From Leptospiraceae bacterium (GTDB taxonomy: Bacteria; Spirochaetota; Leptospiria; Leptospirales; Leptospiraceae), in the NCBI GenBank assembly GCA_024233835.1, contig JACKPC010000007.1, positions 124,001-188,000 on the forward strand: DNA of 64,000 nucleotides. The letters run 5' to 3'. A program made the position numbers and the translations under genes. The notes beneath the pieces are model-generated. The model was not told where the DNA came from, made no database searches, and worked only from the letters and a program-made list of their open reading frames with translations. Shown one piece after another: positions 18,724-27,282 of the stretch (the first letter of the stretch is position 1; each line of letters opens with the position of its first letter).

Positions 18724-19953
18724 ATGCAAGAAATGACCGGAATGAAATCAGAACTGGATGAGATAAAAGACAAAACAGAACAGTATATCCTTGGAAACTA
18801 CAAGCGTTACGATCTCGCTTTCGAATATGGCGTAGGAGAGCTTCTTTTTGACACGGAAAACCGGCAGTACATAGATTTTTTCTGCGGGATTTCGGTTACA
18901 AATCTCGGCCACGGTGAAGCAGATATCATTGATGCTCTGCGTACACAGGCCGATAAACTTTTTCATACATCCAACCTGTTTTATTCCAGGTCGACAGCCC
19001 TTCTGGCTGAGGCTCTGGTGGTGAATTCTTTTCCCTCGAAGGTTTTCTTTTGCAATTCCGGGACTGAAGCCAATGAAGCCGCCTTTAAACTCGCCAGAAA
19101 ATACGGTGTAGAAAAAGGCATAGAAAGACCCGTGGTACTGAGCTTGAAAAACGGGTTTCATGGTAGAAGTTTTGGGTCTATGTCTATCACAGGTCAGGAA
19201 AAAATTCATAAGGGATTTGGAGAGCTGGCCTCCGGTGTTGACTATGTTCAGCCCAATGATGAAACCGATTTGCATCAGAAATTTCAAAAATATAAGGGTC
19301 GGGTAGCCGCTTTTTTCATGGAACCGATTATCGGAGAAGGCGGAATCATTCCCATAGAAAGGGAATTTGCTGAAGTTGTGAGAAATCTCTGCAAGGAAGC
19401 CGGAGCCTTACTTGTTTTCGATGAAATTCAAACCGGTATGGGCCGGACAGGCAAACTTTTTGCTTACGAACACTATGGTTTTACTCCCGATATTATGACT
19501 CTTGCCAAAGGACTGGGTTCTGGTTTTCCGATTGGAGCTGTTTTGATTGCAGATTCTTATGCCGGTATCCTGGGTCCGGGTGCTCATGGTTCGACTTTTG
19601 GCGGAAACCCCCTGGCAGCGGCTGTAGCCTACGAGACTTTGAAAGTGATTCTGAGTCGGGATGTTCTCAAGCATACCGCGGCCATTTCAGATTATATGTT
19701 TACCCATTTGAATATCATGAAATCCAAGTATTCAATCATTCGGGAAGTTCGGGGAGTAGGTTTGCATATCGGTCTGGATTTAAGCATTCCTTCCGGCCCG
19801 GTAGTAGAAGATTGTATGAAAAATGGTTTGCTTTTGAACTCAACAGCAAATACAGTGATCAGAATAATGCCTCCTTTGAATGTTTCCCTCGAAAGAGTCA
19901 ATGAAGCTCTGGGAATCCTTGAGGATAGCATATCTCGTTTTCAAAATAAATAG
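18724..19953 (+). CDS. argD: Acetylornithine/class III aminotransferase
   Basis: This 409-residue fold-type I PLP enzyme has the class III signature: LLVFDEIQTGMGRTGKLFAYE, then TLAKGLGSGFPIG with the PLP lysine K262. The N-terminal FFCGISVTNLGHG and CNSGTEANEAAFKLAR are typical of ArgD, which makes N-acetylornithine in arginine synthesis. It could also serve succinyldiaminopimelate in lysine synthesis, as ArgD often does. The start may be M1 or the ATG at residue 7. argG lies 38 kb away in the same window. Confidence 0.88.
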   Translation: MQEMTGMKSELDEIKDKTEQYILGNYKRYDLAFEYGVGELLFDTENRQYIDFFCGISVTNLGHGEADIIDALRTQADKLFHTSNLFYSRSTALLAEALVVNSFPSKVFFCNSGTEANEAAFKLARKYGVEKGIERPVVLSLKNGFHGRSFGSMSITGQEKIHKGFGELASGVDYVQPNDETDLHQKFQKYKGRVAAFFMEPIIGEGGIIPIEREFAEVVRNLCKEAGALLVFDEIQTGMGRTGKLFAYEHYGFTPDIMTLAKGLGSGFPIGAVLIADSYAGILGPGAHGSTFGGNPLAAAVAYETLKVILSRDVLKHTAAISDYMFTHLNIMKSKYSIIREVRGVGLHIGLDLSIPSGPVVEDCMKNGLLLNSTANTVIRIMPPLNVSLERVNEALGILEDSISRFQNK

Positions 19954-19969
19954 AAGAACCAGGAGATTT

Positions 19970-21046
19970 ATGAAAAGAGTAGCAGTACTGCCCGGTGATG
20001 GTATCGGTCCGGAGGTGATGAAGGTAACTTTAAAAATCCTTCAAACCGTTTTAAAAAGTTCCAAGGAAGAATTCCATTTTGAAGAAGCACCCGTTGGAGG
20101 AGCTGCTATTGACCTGACCGGAAAACCGCTGCCGGAAAGTACCCTGAAACTCTGCGAAAATTCCGATGCCATTCTTTTCGGTTCGGTGGGAGGACCCAAA
20201 TGGGAAAACCTCCCTCCGCAAATTCAACCGGAACGAGGAGCCTTACTTCCTCTGCGAAAACACTTTGACCTTTTTGCTAATATGCGTCCGGCCATTATAT
20301 ACCCGGAACTTACCAATGCTTCACCTATTAAACCTTCCATTATTGGAAAGGGAATCGATGTACTGATTATGCGGGAATTAACCAGCGGAATCTATTTCGG
20401 TCAACCAAAAGGTCGAGAAGGTAGCGGAGAGGAAGAATTTGGCTACGACACTATGAAGTATTCCCGGCGCGAAATTGAGAGAATTGCAAGGCTTGCCTTT
20501 CAAGCCGCAAAAAAAAGAAAAAATAAAGTTACCAGCATCGATAAAGCCAATGTTCTCAGTACCTCCGTATTCTGGAGAGAAGTGGTTACAGCCCTGCATA
20601 AAGCAGAATTTCCGGAAGTAGAACTGAATCACATGTATGTGGATAATGCGGCCATGCAACTCGTTCTGAAACCGAACCAGTTTGATGTAGTACTCTGCGG
20701 AAACATGTTCGGAGATATCTTATCTGATGAAGCTTCCATCATCACCGGTTCTATTGGAATGCTGCCATCCGCTTCCCTTTCCTCCTCCGGTTTCGGACTT
20801 TATGAACCCTCTGGAGGTTCTGCACCTGATATCGCAGGCCAGGGAATTGCCAATCCAATCGCACAAATTTTAAGTGCAGCACTAATGCTTAAATATTCTT
20901 TCTCTCTGGACGAAGAATGTAATAAGATAGAAAATGCAGTTCGTACTGTTATCCAAAAAGGCTTCAGAACCCGTGATATTGCAGAAGAAGGCTCTAAGCT
21001 TGTAGGTACTGAAGAAATTGCCAGTGAAATCGAAAAACTGCTCTAA
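19970..21046 (+). CDS. leuB: 3-isopropylmalate dehydrogenase
   Basis: LeuB oxidatively decarboxylates 3-isopropylmalate with NAD+ in leucine synthesis. The start is the ATG at 19970, preceded by AGGAG at 19961; it yields MKRVAVLPGDGIGPEV, the classic N-terminus. The frame extends 30 codons further up into argD, but that part is not homologous. Other marks are LRKHFDLFANMRP, the substrate-binding MRELTSGIYFG, and NMFGDILSDEAS. At 358 residues the length is standard. It lies apart from leuCD. Confidence 0.96.
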   Translation: MKRVAVLPGDGIGPEVMKVTLKILQTVLKSSKEEFHFEEAPVGGAAIDLTGKPLPESTLKLCENSDAILFGSVGGPKWENLPPQIQPERGALLPLRKHFDLFANMRPAIIYPELTNASPIKPSIIGKGIDVLIMRELTSGIYFGQPKGREGSGEEEFGYDTMKYSRREIERIARLAFQAAKKRKNKVTSIDKANVLSTSVFWREVVTALHKAEFPEVELNHMYVDNAAMQLVLKPNQFDVVLCGNMFGDILSDEASIITGSIGMLPSASLSSSGFGLYEPSGGSAPDIAGQGIANPIAQILSAALMLKYSFSLDEECNKIENAVRTVIQKGFRTRDIAEEGSKLVGTEEIASEIEKLL

Positions 21047-21058
21047 AGGATACTAACT

Positions 21059-21481
21059 ATGTCAAATCCTCAGGGAATATCACCAAATGGAAGACCCTAC
21101 TCGATTATTATCGGGGAAGCTTCCAAATTTCAGGCCAAACAGCTACAGCAAATTCTGGAATCAGAAGGCTACAAAGTGCTGTCTATGGCCGCCAATGGAA
21201 AAGAAGTGATGGAGGCCTACAGTGCCAACAAACAGGTAGATCTGATTATTATGGAACTCAATATGCCCGTTATGGATGGTTATGCTACCTTCTGGGATCT
21301 AAAAGAAGCTTCTGCCATACTCCCGAAAATCTTCTTTGTGACGGATGAAAACACCCCGGCTGTTTCTAAAAACCTGATAGAAAATGGGGCTGTAGATTAC
21401 ATGATAAAACCCATCAAAAGAGAGAAAATTCTGGAAAGGGTGAAGGAAGCCATCGACAAGGTAAACCCTACCTTCCGTTGA
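21059..21481 (+). CDS. Atypical (pseudo-)receiver domain protein
   Basis: This 140-residue single receiver domain has no output domain. The fold motifs are clear (IIIGEASKF, NMPVMDG, FFVTDE, YMIKPIK) with the switch T95 and the lysine K117 kept. The phospho-acceptor position is glutamate (E66 in MELNMP) where family members have Asp, and the acidic pair reads E20-A21 instead of D-D. It is therefore unlikely to be phosphorylated normally; a Glu there can mimic the active state. It follows leuB by 12 bases and has no adjacent kinase. Confidence 0.88.
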   Translation: MSNPQGISPNGRPYSIIIGEASKFQAKQLQQILESEGYKVLSMAANGKEVMEAYSANKQVDLIIMELNMPVMDGYATFWDLKEASAILPKIFFVTDENTPAVSKNLIENGAVDYMIKPIKREKILERVKEAIDKVNPTFR

Positions 21482-21516
21482 TTTGTTGCATACCGGTGGG
21501 TTTAAAAGCCGATCCC

Positions 21517-21577
21517 TGAGTAGGTCGCCATGGTTCGATACAGCTTCACCTACTCACCAATCGGCGACCGTATCGAA
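21517..21577. repeat. Interleaved inverted repeats (A-B-C-A'-B'-C' order)
   Basis: Three short pairs interleave: TGAGTAGGT (21517) with ACCTACTCA (21548), GGTCGCC (21523) with GGCGACC (21563), and TTCGATAC (21534) with GTATCGAA (21570). They cannot all pair in a nested hairpin, so the RNA could be a pseudoknot or switch between folds. It fills the convergent gap between the receiver and pgeF genes. Confidence 0.6.
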
Positions 21578-21591
21578 GGGCGGCAATAAAC

Positions 21592-22302
21592 CTAGGGTGC
21601 TTCTCTATAAATAACATTCAAATTCCTGCCTTTCTCATTTCTCCTGTGGCTGTAATATTCATAATTGCTCATGGTATCAATTTCAGAATCGAGGATTTCC
21701 AGCTCGGCATGAACCTTCCTTACTCGAATTTTTAAAACTTCATCCAGACCGAGGTAATACGAACCTCTTTTCTCCTCCATAGCCTTACCGAGATAACCCA
21801 TGAAATAGCGGGCTACATCTTCCTTAATTTCGTAACTATCTTTTCGGATACAGGGACCGATATACATTTTTAAATCGGGGGGAAAGGTATCAGGAAATTC
21901 ACCGAATAGAAATTTTTCGCTGATCCCCGCCATAGTTCCCCTCCAACCGGAATGTAGGGCTGCAATCAGGCCGGTAGAGGGAGAAAAGAGAAAAATGGGC
22001 ATACAATCGGCTGTTTTAATCGCCAGGGCTTCTCCTGTATTCAGGCTAAACATCCCATCTCCCCGGTCTATTCCTTCTTCTTTAAGAGCCCGGGTGGAAT
22101 AATAATTATCTCCATGTTCCTGGTTCAAAAGAAAAATTTTTTCACGGGTGATGCCGGTATGTTTCTGAATCGTTTTCCTATAGAAATGAGAAATCTCTTC
22201 CGGAGAAACATTCTGGTTTTCAAAAGAAGAAAGCTCTTCTTTGCCGAGAACCTTTATGTGAATAATGGTGTTGTCTTTTGCTGGAAATTCTAGTTCTATC
22301 AT
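21592..22302 (-). CDS. pgeF: Peptidoglycan editing factor (PgeF/YfiH, laccase-domain family)
   Basis: This 236-residue protein has the multicopper-oxidase-like family's core: IKTADCMPIFLF, AALHSGWRGT and YIGPCIRKDSYEI, giving the conserved His/Cys zinc site. Family members remove wrongly inserted L-Ser from muropeptides; older annotations call them polyphenol oxidases. Its ATG overlaps the patatin stop as ATGA, so it is translated from the same message. Confidence 0.9.
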   Translation of the reverse strand: MIELEFPAKDNTIIHIKVLGKEELSSFENQNVSPEEISHFYRKTIQKHTGITREKIFLLNQEHGDNYYSTRALKEEGIDRGDGMFSLNTGEALAIKTADCMPIFLFSPSTGLIAALHSGWRGTMAGISEKFLFGEFPDTFPPDLKMYIGPCIRKDSYEIKEDVARYFMGYLGKAMEEKRGSYYLGLDEVLKIRVRKVHAELEILDSEIDTMSNYEYYSHRRNEKGRNLNVIYREAP

Positions 22303-23273
22303 GTTATACTATTTTTTATTTCTTCGATAGAAAAACGTCTTTTACAGTAATCTAAAATTTTATCTTTTTGCCTTTCAGCATCTTCTTTTCCCATTTCAAA
22401 GGCTTCTTTGATGCCTACAGGGTCGGTATAATCAAATTTTTTGACAGGAATATTGCCGGAGGGACGTATCAGGTAGCATTGCTTTAAGATATCCGGATCC
22501 TTACCAAAAATGGTTGTATCGTCGTAGTGAACACCGATGATTTTGGAATTTCGCGGAAAGCATTCTAATAAAAGATTATTGGTAAGCCCTCCATCAAGGT
22601 AGTAGATCCTATCATCCCCCTTAAAGGAGACTACAGGAGGTATGGTGGAAGAGTTCATAATAATCTGTTCGATTACAGCCGGATTTTCCAGGTCTTTATT
22701 GGTGAAAATTACCTCTTTCATGTTCCACTTCTTCATAATACTTTCGACACGAGTACCGGCAATACCTTTTTCTCTATCGGCATCGTCCTTCAAATAGGCC
22801 TGGGCTGTTTCGGAAATAAGCTTGGCCTTATTAAAAAGAGGAAATTTTCCTTTATAGGGAACTGCTTTAACACTTAAAATATGAATTTTCGTTTCGGATT
22901 GGCGAATCTTGTCGAGATTTAAACCGTAACGAACGGCCCTGCGGTAGATATTTTCGTGAGGAAAAAGCCTCTCTCCTTTTAACAGGTTGGAAACGTTAAT
23001 ATTACTTTCGTTTCGCCTGGTGAGAGCCATCATGTATTCAATGACTTCTTCTTCTGTTTCAGAAAGAATCGAAAAGGCCATGGCAGACCCGGCACTTACA
23101 CCGGAAATTTCTTTAATACGCACTCCCCATGAACGAATGCGAAAACCAACTCCTAAAGCATAAATGGCCTTACAACCTCCACCTGAAATTCCGAGGCAGG
23201 TTTCATAGAGATAACGGGAAGCAAAACCGTTAAGTTTATCTTTTAATTGTTGTATGGTCGGTAGTTGATCCAA
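22299..23273 (-). CDS. Patatin-like phospholipase
   Basis: This 324-residue protein shows the patatin Ser-Asp dyad: glycine-rich oxyanion stretch GISGGGCKAIYALGV, nucleophile elbow GVSAGS and the DGG of YLDGGLTNNLL. The family hydrolyses acyl ester bonds in lipids. No signal peptide is seen, so it is probably cytoplasmic or on the inner face of the membrane. It is followed by pgeF with a 4-base overlap. Confidence 0.88.
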   Translation of the reverse strand: MDQLPTIQQLKDKLNGFASRYLYETCLGISGGGCKAIYALGVGFRIRSWGVRIKEISGVSAGSAMAFSILSETEEEVIEYMMALTRRNESNINVSNLLKGERLFPHENIYRRAVRYGLNLDKIRQSETKIHILSVKAVPYKGKFPLFNKAKLISETAQAYLKDDADREKGIAGTRVESIMKKWNMKEVIFTNKDLENPAVIEQIIMNSSTIPPVVSFKGDDRIYYLDGGLTNNLLLECFPRNSKIIGVHYDDTTIFGKDPDILKQCYLIRPSGNIPVKKFDYTDPVGIKEAFEMGKEDAERQKDKILDYCKRRFSIEEIKNSIT

Positions 23274-23375
23274 GTTCCTTCCTATTCTGTCACAGTTTAG
23301 ACTGCCTTAGTTTCAGGGAAAGAAGAAAAATGAAAATTCCCAGGTCGGCTTGCAAAAGGCTCCGGTGTTTCTTCT

Positions 23376-24797
23376 TTACTTATGACTGCTGGCAATAATA
23401 TAAATCGATTTATTCGCATAAATCAGGGACTGCGGAAGTTGAGAAGCACTGATCTGAGAGGCTCCCTTTCCGTATTCATATACATAGGTTAATGATAAAG
23501 CTGAAATATTGGATTCGAAACTAATACCTATCGTATAACCTCGAAGATCGACATTTTCATAACGAGTTTTTCTCTGAAGTATTTCCGGATAATAAACCGT
23601 GTTATTGCCGAGATCAATATAGTTTTTCTGTTGATTCGCAAGGATAAACTCACCCACAGCACGCTTCCAGTTATAGGAACTCGTATTGGCATTATTACTA
23701 TAAGTTCCAATTCGCAAAGAAACTGTGGGTAATAAAAAATACTCAAAACCGAAGGCATAATTTAAAACCTTTTCTCTATCCAGCTCCGGGTCTCTTCTAT
23801 CTCGCATTGTTAATTCTCCACTGAAGGGTTCCCATTCACTACGATTTCTATTTTTTCGAAAAGAATCATACTGGATCAAATCAGCACTCATAATAAAAGA
23901 ACTGGATAAAAAATAAGCAAGACCCACTCTGTATTCAAAAATTTCCGGAATACTCACCGGAAGCCCCCCGCTCATATAGACCTTTTCGTTTTGTGTTGTA
24001 CTCGAAAGTACGGTTGTATTATAATTATAAATCAGGTTTTCAACGGTTTTTGTTTTATCGCTAATTCGGTCTCCGCTAATAATTTGGCTATTCTTAAGAA
24101 CTTTGGGTTTTCGAATGGTTGCGCCCAGGGACAACTTTTCTGTAAAATCATAAAGAACTCCTAATACAGGAATAAGGCCAGTTGTATTTCTTCTTTCTCT
24201 ATAAGTCGCCTTTATAAAAGAACGATCTTTCTTTTCAACAATTTGTTCGAGAACAATTTTGGAACTGTCATCAAAATAAAAAGCCGTCATTCCTATCTGT
24301 AATTTCCTGGAAAGCGGATAGGCAAGACTCAATCCGGCCTGAAGGTTCTGATTCTCTTCTGTATAATCAACAAAAGAGCGGGTGAAGTCAGGAAAATAGG
24401 GAGGCAGGTTAAACTGGTCTGCCTGGTCAAATTTTTCATTTACAGGGTTGATAATGGCAATTCCGATAGAAAATTTAGATATTTTCTTTATGGTTCCGAT
24501 AAAATTTGGATTAAAACTTTTTGATTTCCGCACATAATCTTCTCCCCTACCAAATACATTTTGATAACGCTTGCTTACCTCTGTATACATATTCGATGAA
24601 ACAGTCAGGTAATTATCAGGAGCAAGACTTGTTCCGGCCGGATTATAGTAAATTCCGGAAGGACTGTCCGCTATTGCCGAATAGGCTCCTCCCATTCCGG
24701 CGGCCCTGTCGCCGAAGAGACTATTATAATAGTGATACGAATCAGCATACAAACTAAAACTACTCAAAAAACAAATTAAAATAAGTAAAATTTTCAT
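23376..24797 (-). CDS. OmpP1/FadL/TodX-family outer-membrane porin
   Basis: This 473-residue protein has a signal peptide (cleavage near LYA-DS) followed by the FadL-like N-terminal stretch GDRAAGMGGAYSAIADSP and YYNPAGTSL, the hatch region of hydrophobic-compound channels. The remainder is alternating beta-strand sequence consistent with a barrel. It probably carries fatty acids or other hydrophobic solutes across the outer membrane. The VWA lipoprotein gene lies 23 bases upstream on the same strand. Confidence 0.85.
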   Translation of the reverse strand: MKILLILICFLSSFSLYADSYHYYNSLFGDRAAGMGGAYSAIADSPSGIYYNPAGTSLAPDNYLTVSSNMYTEVSKRYQNVFGRGEDYVRKSKSFNPNFIGTIKKISKFSIGIAIINPVNEKFDQADQFNLPPYFPDFTRSFVDYTEENQNLQAGLSLAYPLSRKLQIGMTAFYFDDSSKIVLEQIVEKKDRSFIKATYRERRNTTGLIPVLGVLYDFTEKLSLGATIRKPKVLKNSQIISGDRISDKTKTVENLIYNYNTTVLSSTTQNEKVYMSGGLPVSIPEIFEYRVGLAYFLSSSFIMSADLIQYDSFRKNRNRSEWEPFSGELTMRDRRDPELDREKVLNYAFGFEYFLLPTVSLRIGTYSNNANTSSYNWKRAVGEFILANQQKNYIDLGNNTVYYPEILQRKTRYENVDLRGYTIGISFESNISALSLTYVYEYGKGASQISASQLPQSLIYANKSIYIIASSHK

Positions 24798-24820
24798 TCT
24801 ATACCTATAATCAATGAACC

Positions 24821-26230
24821 TTATTGCATATTTCTATATTTTAGAACAATCTTAAATAATTCTGAACGATAGGACTGCGGGTCATAATCAAGAGCATCCT
24901 GCATGAGATGTATTACAAGGTTATAATCAACTGCATCTGTAATCGGATAACGGTTTAAGAACATTCCGAAACCGGCTACCCCAAGAGCAAAACGAAAATC
25001 CGCTGATTTATCAAATGCAGAATTCGTATCCTTATATACATTCTTTTGAATACTCCCTAAGTTCCCATTGTTCTCCATATAGTTCAGCTTTATTTTGAAT
25101 AGTTCTTTTTCTGTAGAGGTTTCATCTATAAGCATTTCATAAAATGTACTTACAGTATAATCTCCCGGAAGCTCATTCGGAACAGGTTTTTTATAAACAT
25201 AATTTTTTTCAAAACCAATAAGTCTGTGTAGCTTTACAAGTTTCGGATTAAACTCAAGGCTTACTTTCAGATCTTTCAGGCTCAACGAATACGGACTTAA
25301 AACTTCTTTGAATAGAGAACTTCTTGCTATAGTTTCGGTTTGTATATAATTACAAGTGGCGAGACCCTTTTCGATAAGCGTATCCATAACCTTGTTATTA
25401 CTCTCTACACCATAGCCTAAAACGGAAAACTCGATTCCTGCTTTTTTCTCTTTAGCTATTAATGTATAAAACTCTTTTTCATTCACACCCCCGAAGTCTC
25501 CGTCGGTAGCAAAAATAATTTTGGTGTATTGATTCGGCTCATGTAGTGATCTGGCTATTTTGTAGGCTAATTGTATAGCAGGCCAGGCATTGGTTCCACC
25601 ATTGGCTTCTAAAGCAGCTATAGATTTTTGTAATACCATACTTTCTTTGCCATTTAATTCCTTGATAAGAATTTTAGCTTCCGATTCAAAACTTATCAGG
25701 CTAAAAACATCTTTTTCATTTAAGGTATGACTCAGGTCTTTTAAGGTTTTCTTTAATAGTCCGATGCGGAGATCTCCCGACATAGAACCGGAGGTGTCGG
25801 CTACAATTACAAGATTTCGAGGAGGAATTTTAACTTCCACCACGTTCTTACTCTTTGTTTTCAGGGCGATGAGACTTACCACTTTTTTCTTATCAAAAGG
25901 AGAGGCAGAGGTTTCGGTATAAACCTGCAAAGGTCCTCCCTCCTCTTCAAAATCGTAATGATAGGGAATGCTATTTATCAATTCTTCAGTAGCAATGCTT
26001 GAAGTATAAGGAATTTGATCTCTTTCTGACATCAGCTTTAACTCTAAAAAAGCCTTATCACCTACTAGTACAGGGAAATCCGAAATCGGATTTTTGGAAG
26101 TAGTGTAGTAAGAATAATTATAGAGTTTATTGTAGTAGGTATTATAGGAATTAGAAGAATAAGATTCTTCTGAACTGGAACAATGAAATAAAAGGAAACC
26201 CGTGCATAAAAAAACAAAAAAGGCCTTCAT
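24821..26230 (-). CDS. VWA-domain lipoprotein (YfbK-like)
   Basis: This 469-residue protein has a lipobox (LLFHC), a Ser/Tyr/Asn-rich linker, then ELINSIPYHYDF, which matches the N-terminal motif of YfbK-type proteins, and a VWA domain with MIDAS DTSGSMSG, a Thr in NGGTNAWPA, and FATDGDFGG. The VWA fold binds ligands through a metal; the partner is unknown. It lies upstream of the FadL-like gene on the same strand and may share its transcript. Confidence 0.85.
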   Translation of the reverse strand: MKAFFVFLCTGFLLFHCSSSEESYSSNSYNTYYNKLYNYSYYTTSKNPISDFPVLVGDKAFLELKLMSERDQIPYTSSIATEELINSIPYHYDFEEEGGPLQVYTETSASPFDKKKVVSLIALKTKSKNVVEVKIPPRNLVIVADTSGSMSGDLRIGLLKKTLKDLSHTLNEKDVFSLISFESEAKILIKELNGKESMVLQKSIAALEANGGTNAWPAIQLAYKIARSLHEPNQYTKIIFATDGDFGGVNEKEFYTLIAKEKKAGIEFSVLGYGVESNNKVMDTLIEKGLATCNYIQTETIARSSLFKEVLSPYSLSLKDLKVSLEFNPKLVKLHRLIGFEKNYVYKKPVPNELPGDYTVSTFYEMLIDETSTEKELFKIKLNYMENNGNLGSIQKNVYKDTNSAFDKSADFRFALGVAGFGMFLNRYPITDAVDYNLVIHLMQDALDYDPQSYRSELFKIVLKYRNMQ

Positions 26231-26299
26231 GGATTCTATTCTCCAGAGGCCTTTGAAAATAGCAAATTGATTTTTATTGAATCATTATTCCCTCAGGGA

Positions 26300-27190
26300 T
26301 TAATAATTAATCAACATTTTACGATTTGTACCACGCTTGTTCAGCTCCATAATATATAACCTTTTCTTTAAGGTTTTTTCTATTTTTTGGAGGGAGGTCT
26401 TGTAGTTATCGAACATATTTTTTTGGTTATCATAGGAAAGAACATCTTCCAGATCGTGTAGCTTTGCAACCATCCCCGGTTTTTGCTGAATGTCTGGTTT
26501 ATCCGGCCAGAAATTTACCCCATCGTTACTGGTATAGTATTCCAGTCGAATATCTGCATTATTATCTTTTTTTGCTTTTGTGTCCACAACATTCTCTTCC
26601 TGAACTTTGGGGAGATTTTTATCTTCTTCTCCCTCAAACTGAACCGGGCTTGCAGAAACCGCTGTTTCATTAACAAGCCTTCTCATCTCCCTGATATGCG
26701 GGACCTTATCTGCATTGGTTCTCTTGAACTGCATGATAACTTTCGCGAGAGATTTAAAGTCATCGGAAGGATACACAAAAGCCTTACTTTCATAAGTAAA
26801 AGAAGTTGGATAATCGTTCCAGGAAAGTCCCTGTCCGAGATCAATCACTACATAGGGCTTGCCCTCACCATCTTTGAAGAAGATAGACTTATCGTAATAC
26901 ATCATATTTTCTGTATCCGCAAGGTAAACCATATGCCCTTCTACAGGCTCACTGTCCATATAAAGTTTTGACTTCTCATAAAACCCTTTATCTAAAAACA
27001 CTTTAGTTTTTGCCAGGATGGAAGCAATAGAGGTGTGCAATCTATCGATTTCACGGTCTCCGAAGCCTTCTGTTCTCCGGCTCTCTATGTACCTTAGCTC
27101 GTGTTTCTCTGATTTTTGTAGGGTCGTAGGTCTTGCTAACAATGATGATGCAGCAAGCAACAGGATTGTACCGTTTATTATACTACGCAT
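26300..27190 (-). CDS. Secreted protein of unknown function
   Basis: I do not recognise this 296-residue protein. It has an N-terminal signal peptide (about 1-19, ending SLLARP), then a mixed, charged, soluble sequence with a Lys/Asp/Glu-rich middle (about 185-215) and a basic C-terminus. It is codirectional with the VWA lipoprotein and POTRA genes on either side, which suggests a cell-envelope role; nothing more is supported. Confidence 0.7.
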   Translation of the reverse strand: MRSIINGTILLLAASSLLARPTTLQKSEKHELRYIESRRTEGFGDREIDRLHTSIASILAKTKVFLDKGFYEKSKLYMDSEPVEGHMVYLADTENMMYYDKSIFFKDGEGKPYVVIDLGQGLSWNDYPTSFTYESKAFVYPSDDFKSLAKVIMQFKRTNADKVPHIREMRRLVNETAVSASPVQFEGEEDKNLPKVQEENVVDTKAKKDNNADIRLEYYTSNDGVNFWPDKPDIQQKPGMVAKLHDLEDVLSYDNQKNMFDNYKTSLQKIEKTLKKRLYIMELNKRGTNRKMLINY

Positions 27191-27282
27191 ACCATACTCT
27201 CTTTAAAAATTTCTTAGTACAAGTATCGAGTCAGGGAGAGTTTTTTTTTACAATTTTAGAGAGGTTTAAGAGACATAAGGGT

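Noticed and set aside
26483..26971. 162-codon plus-strand frame opposite the secreted unknown
   Set aside because: The minus-strand frame has a clear signal peptide and full length, and the plus frame is embedded in it with no domain pattern.
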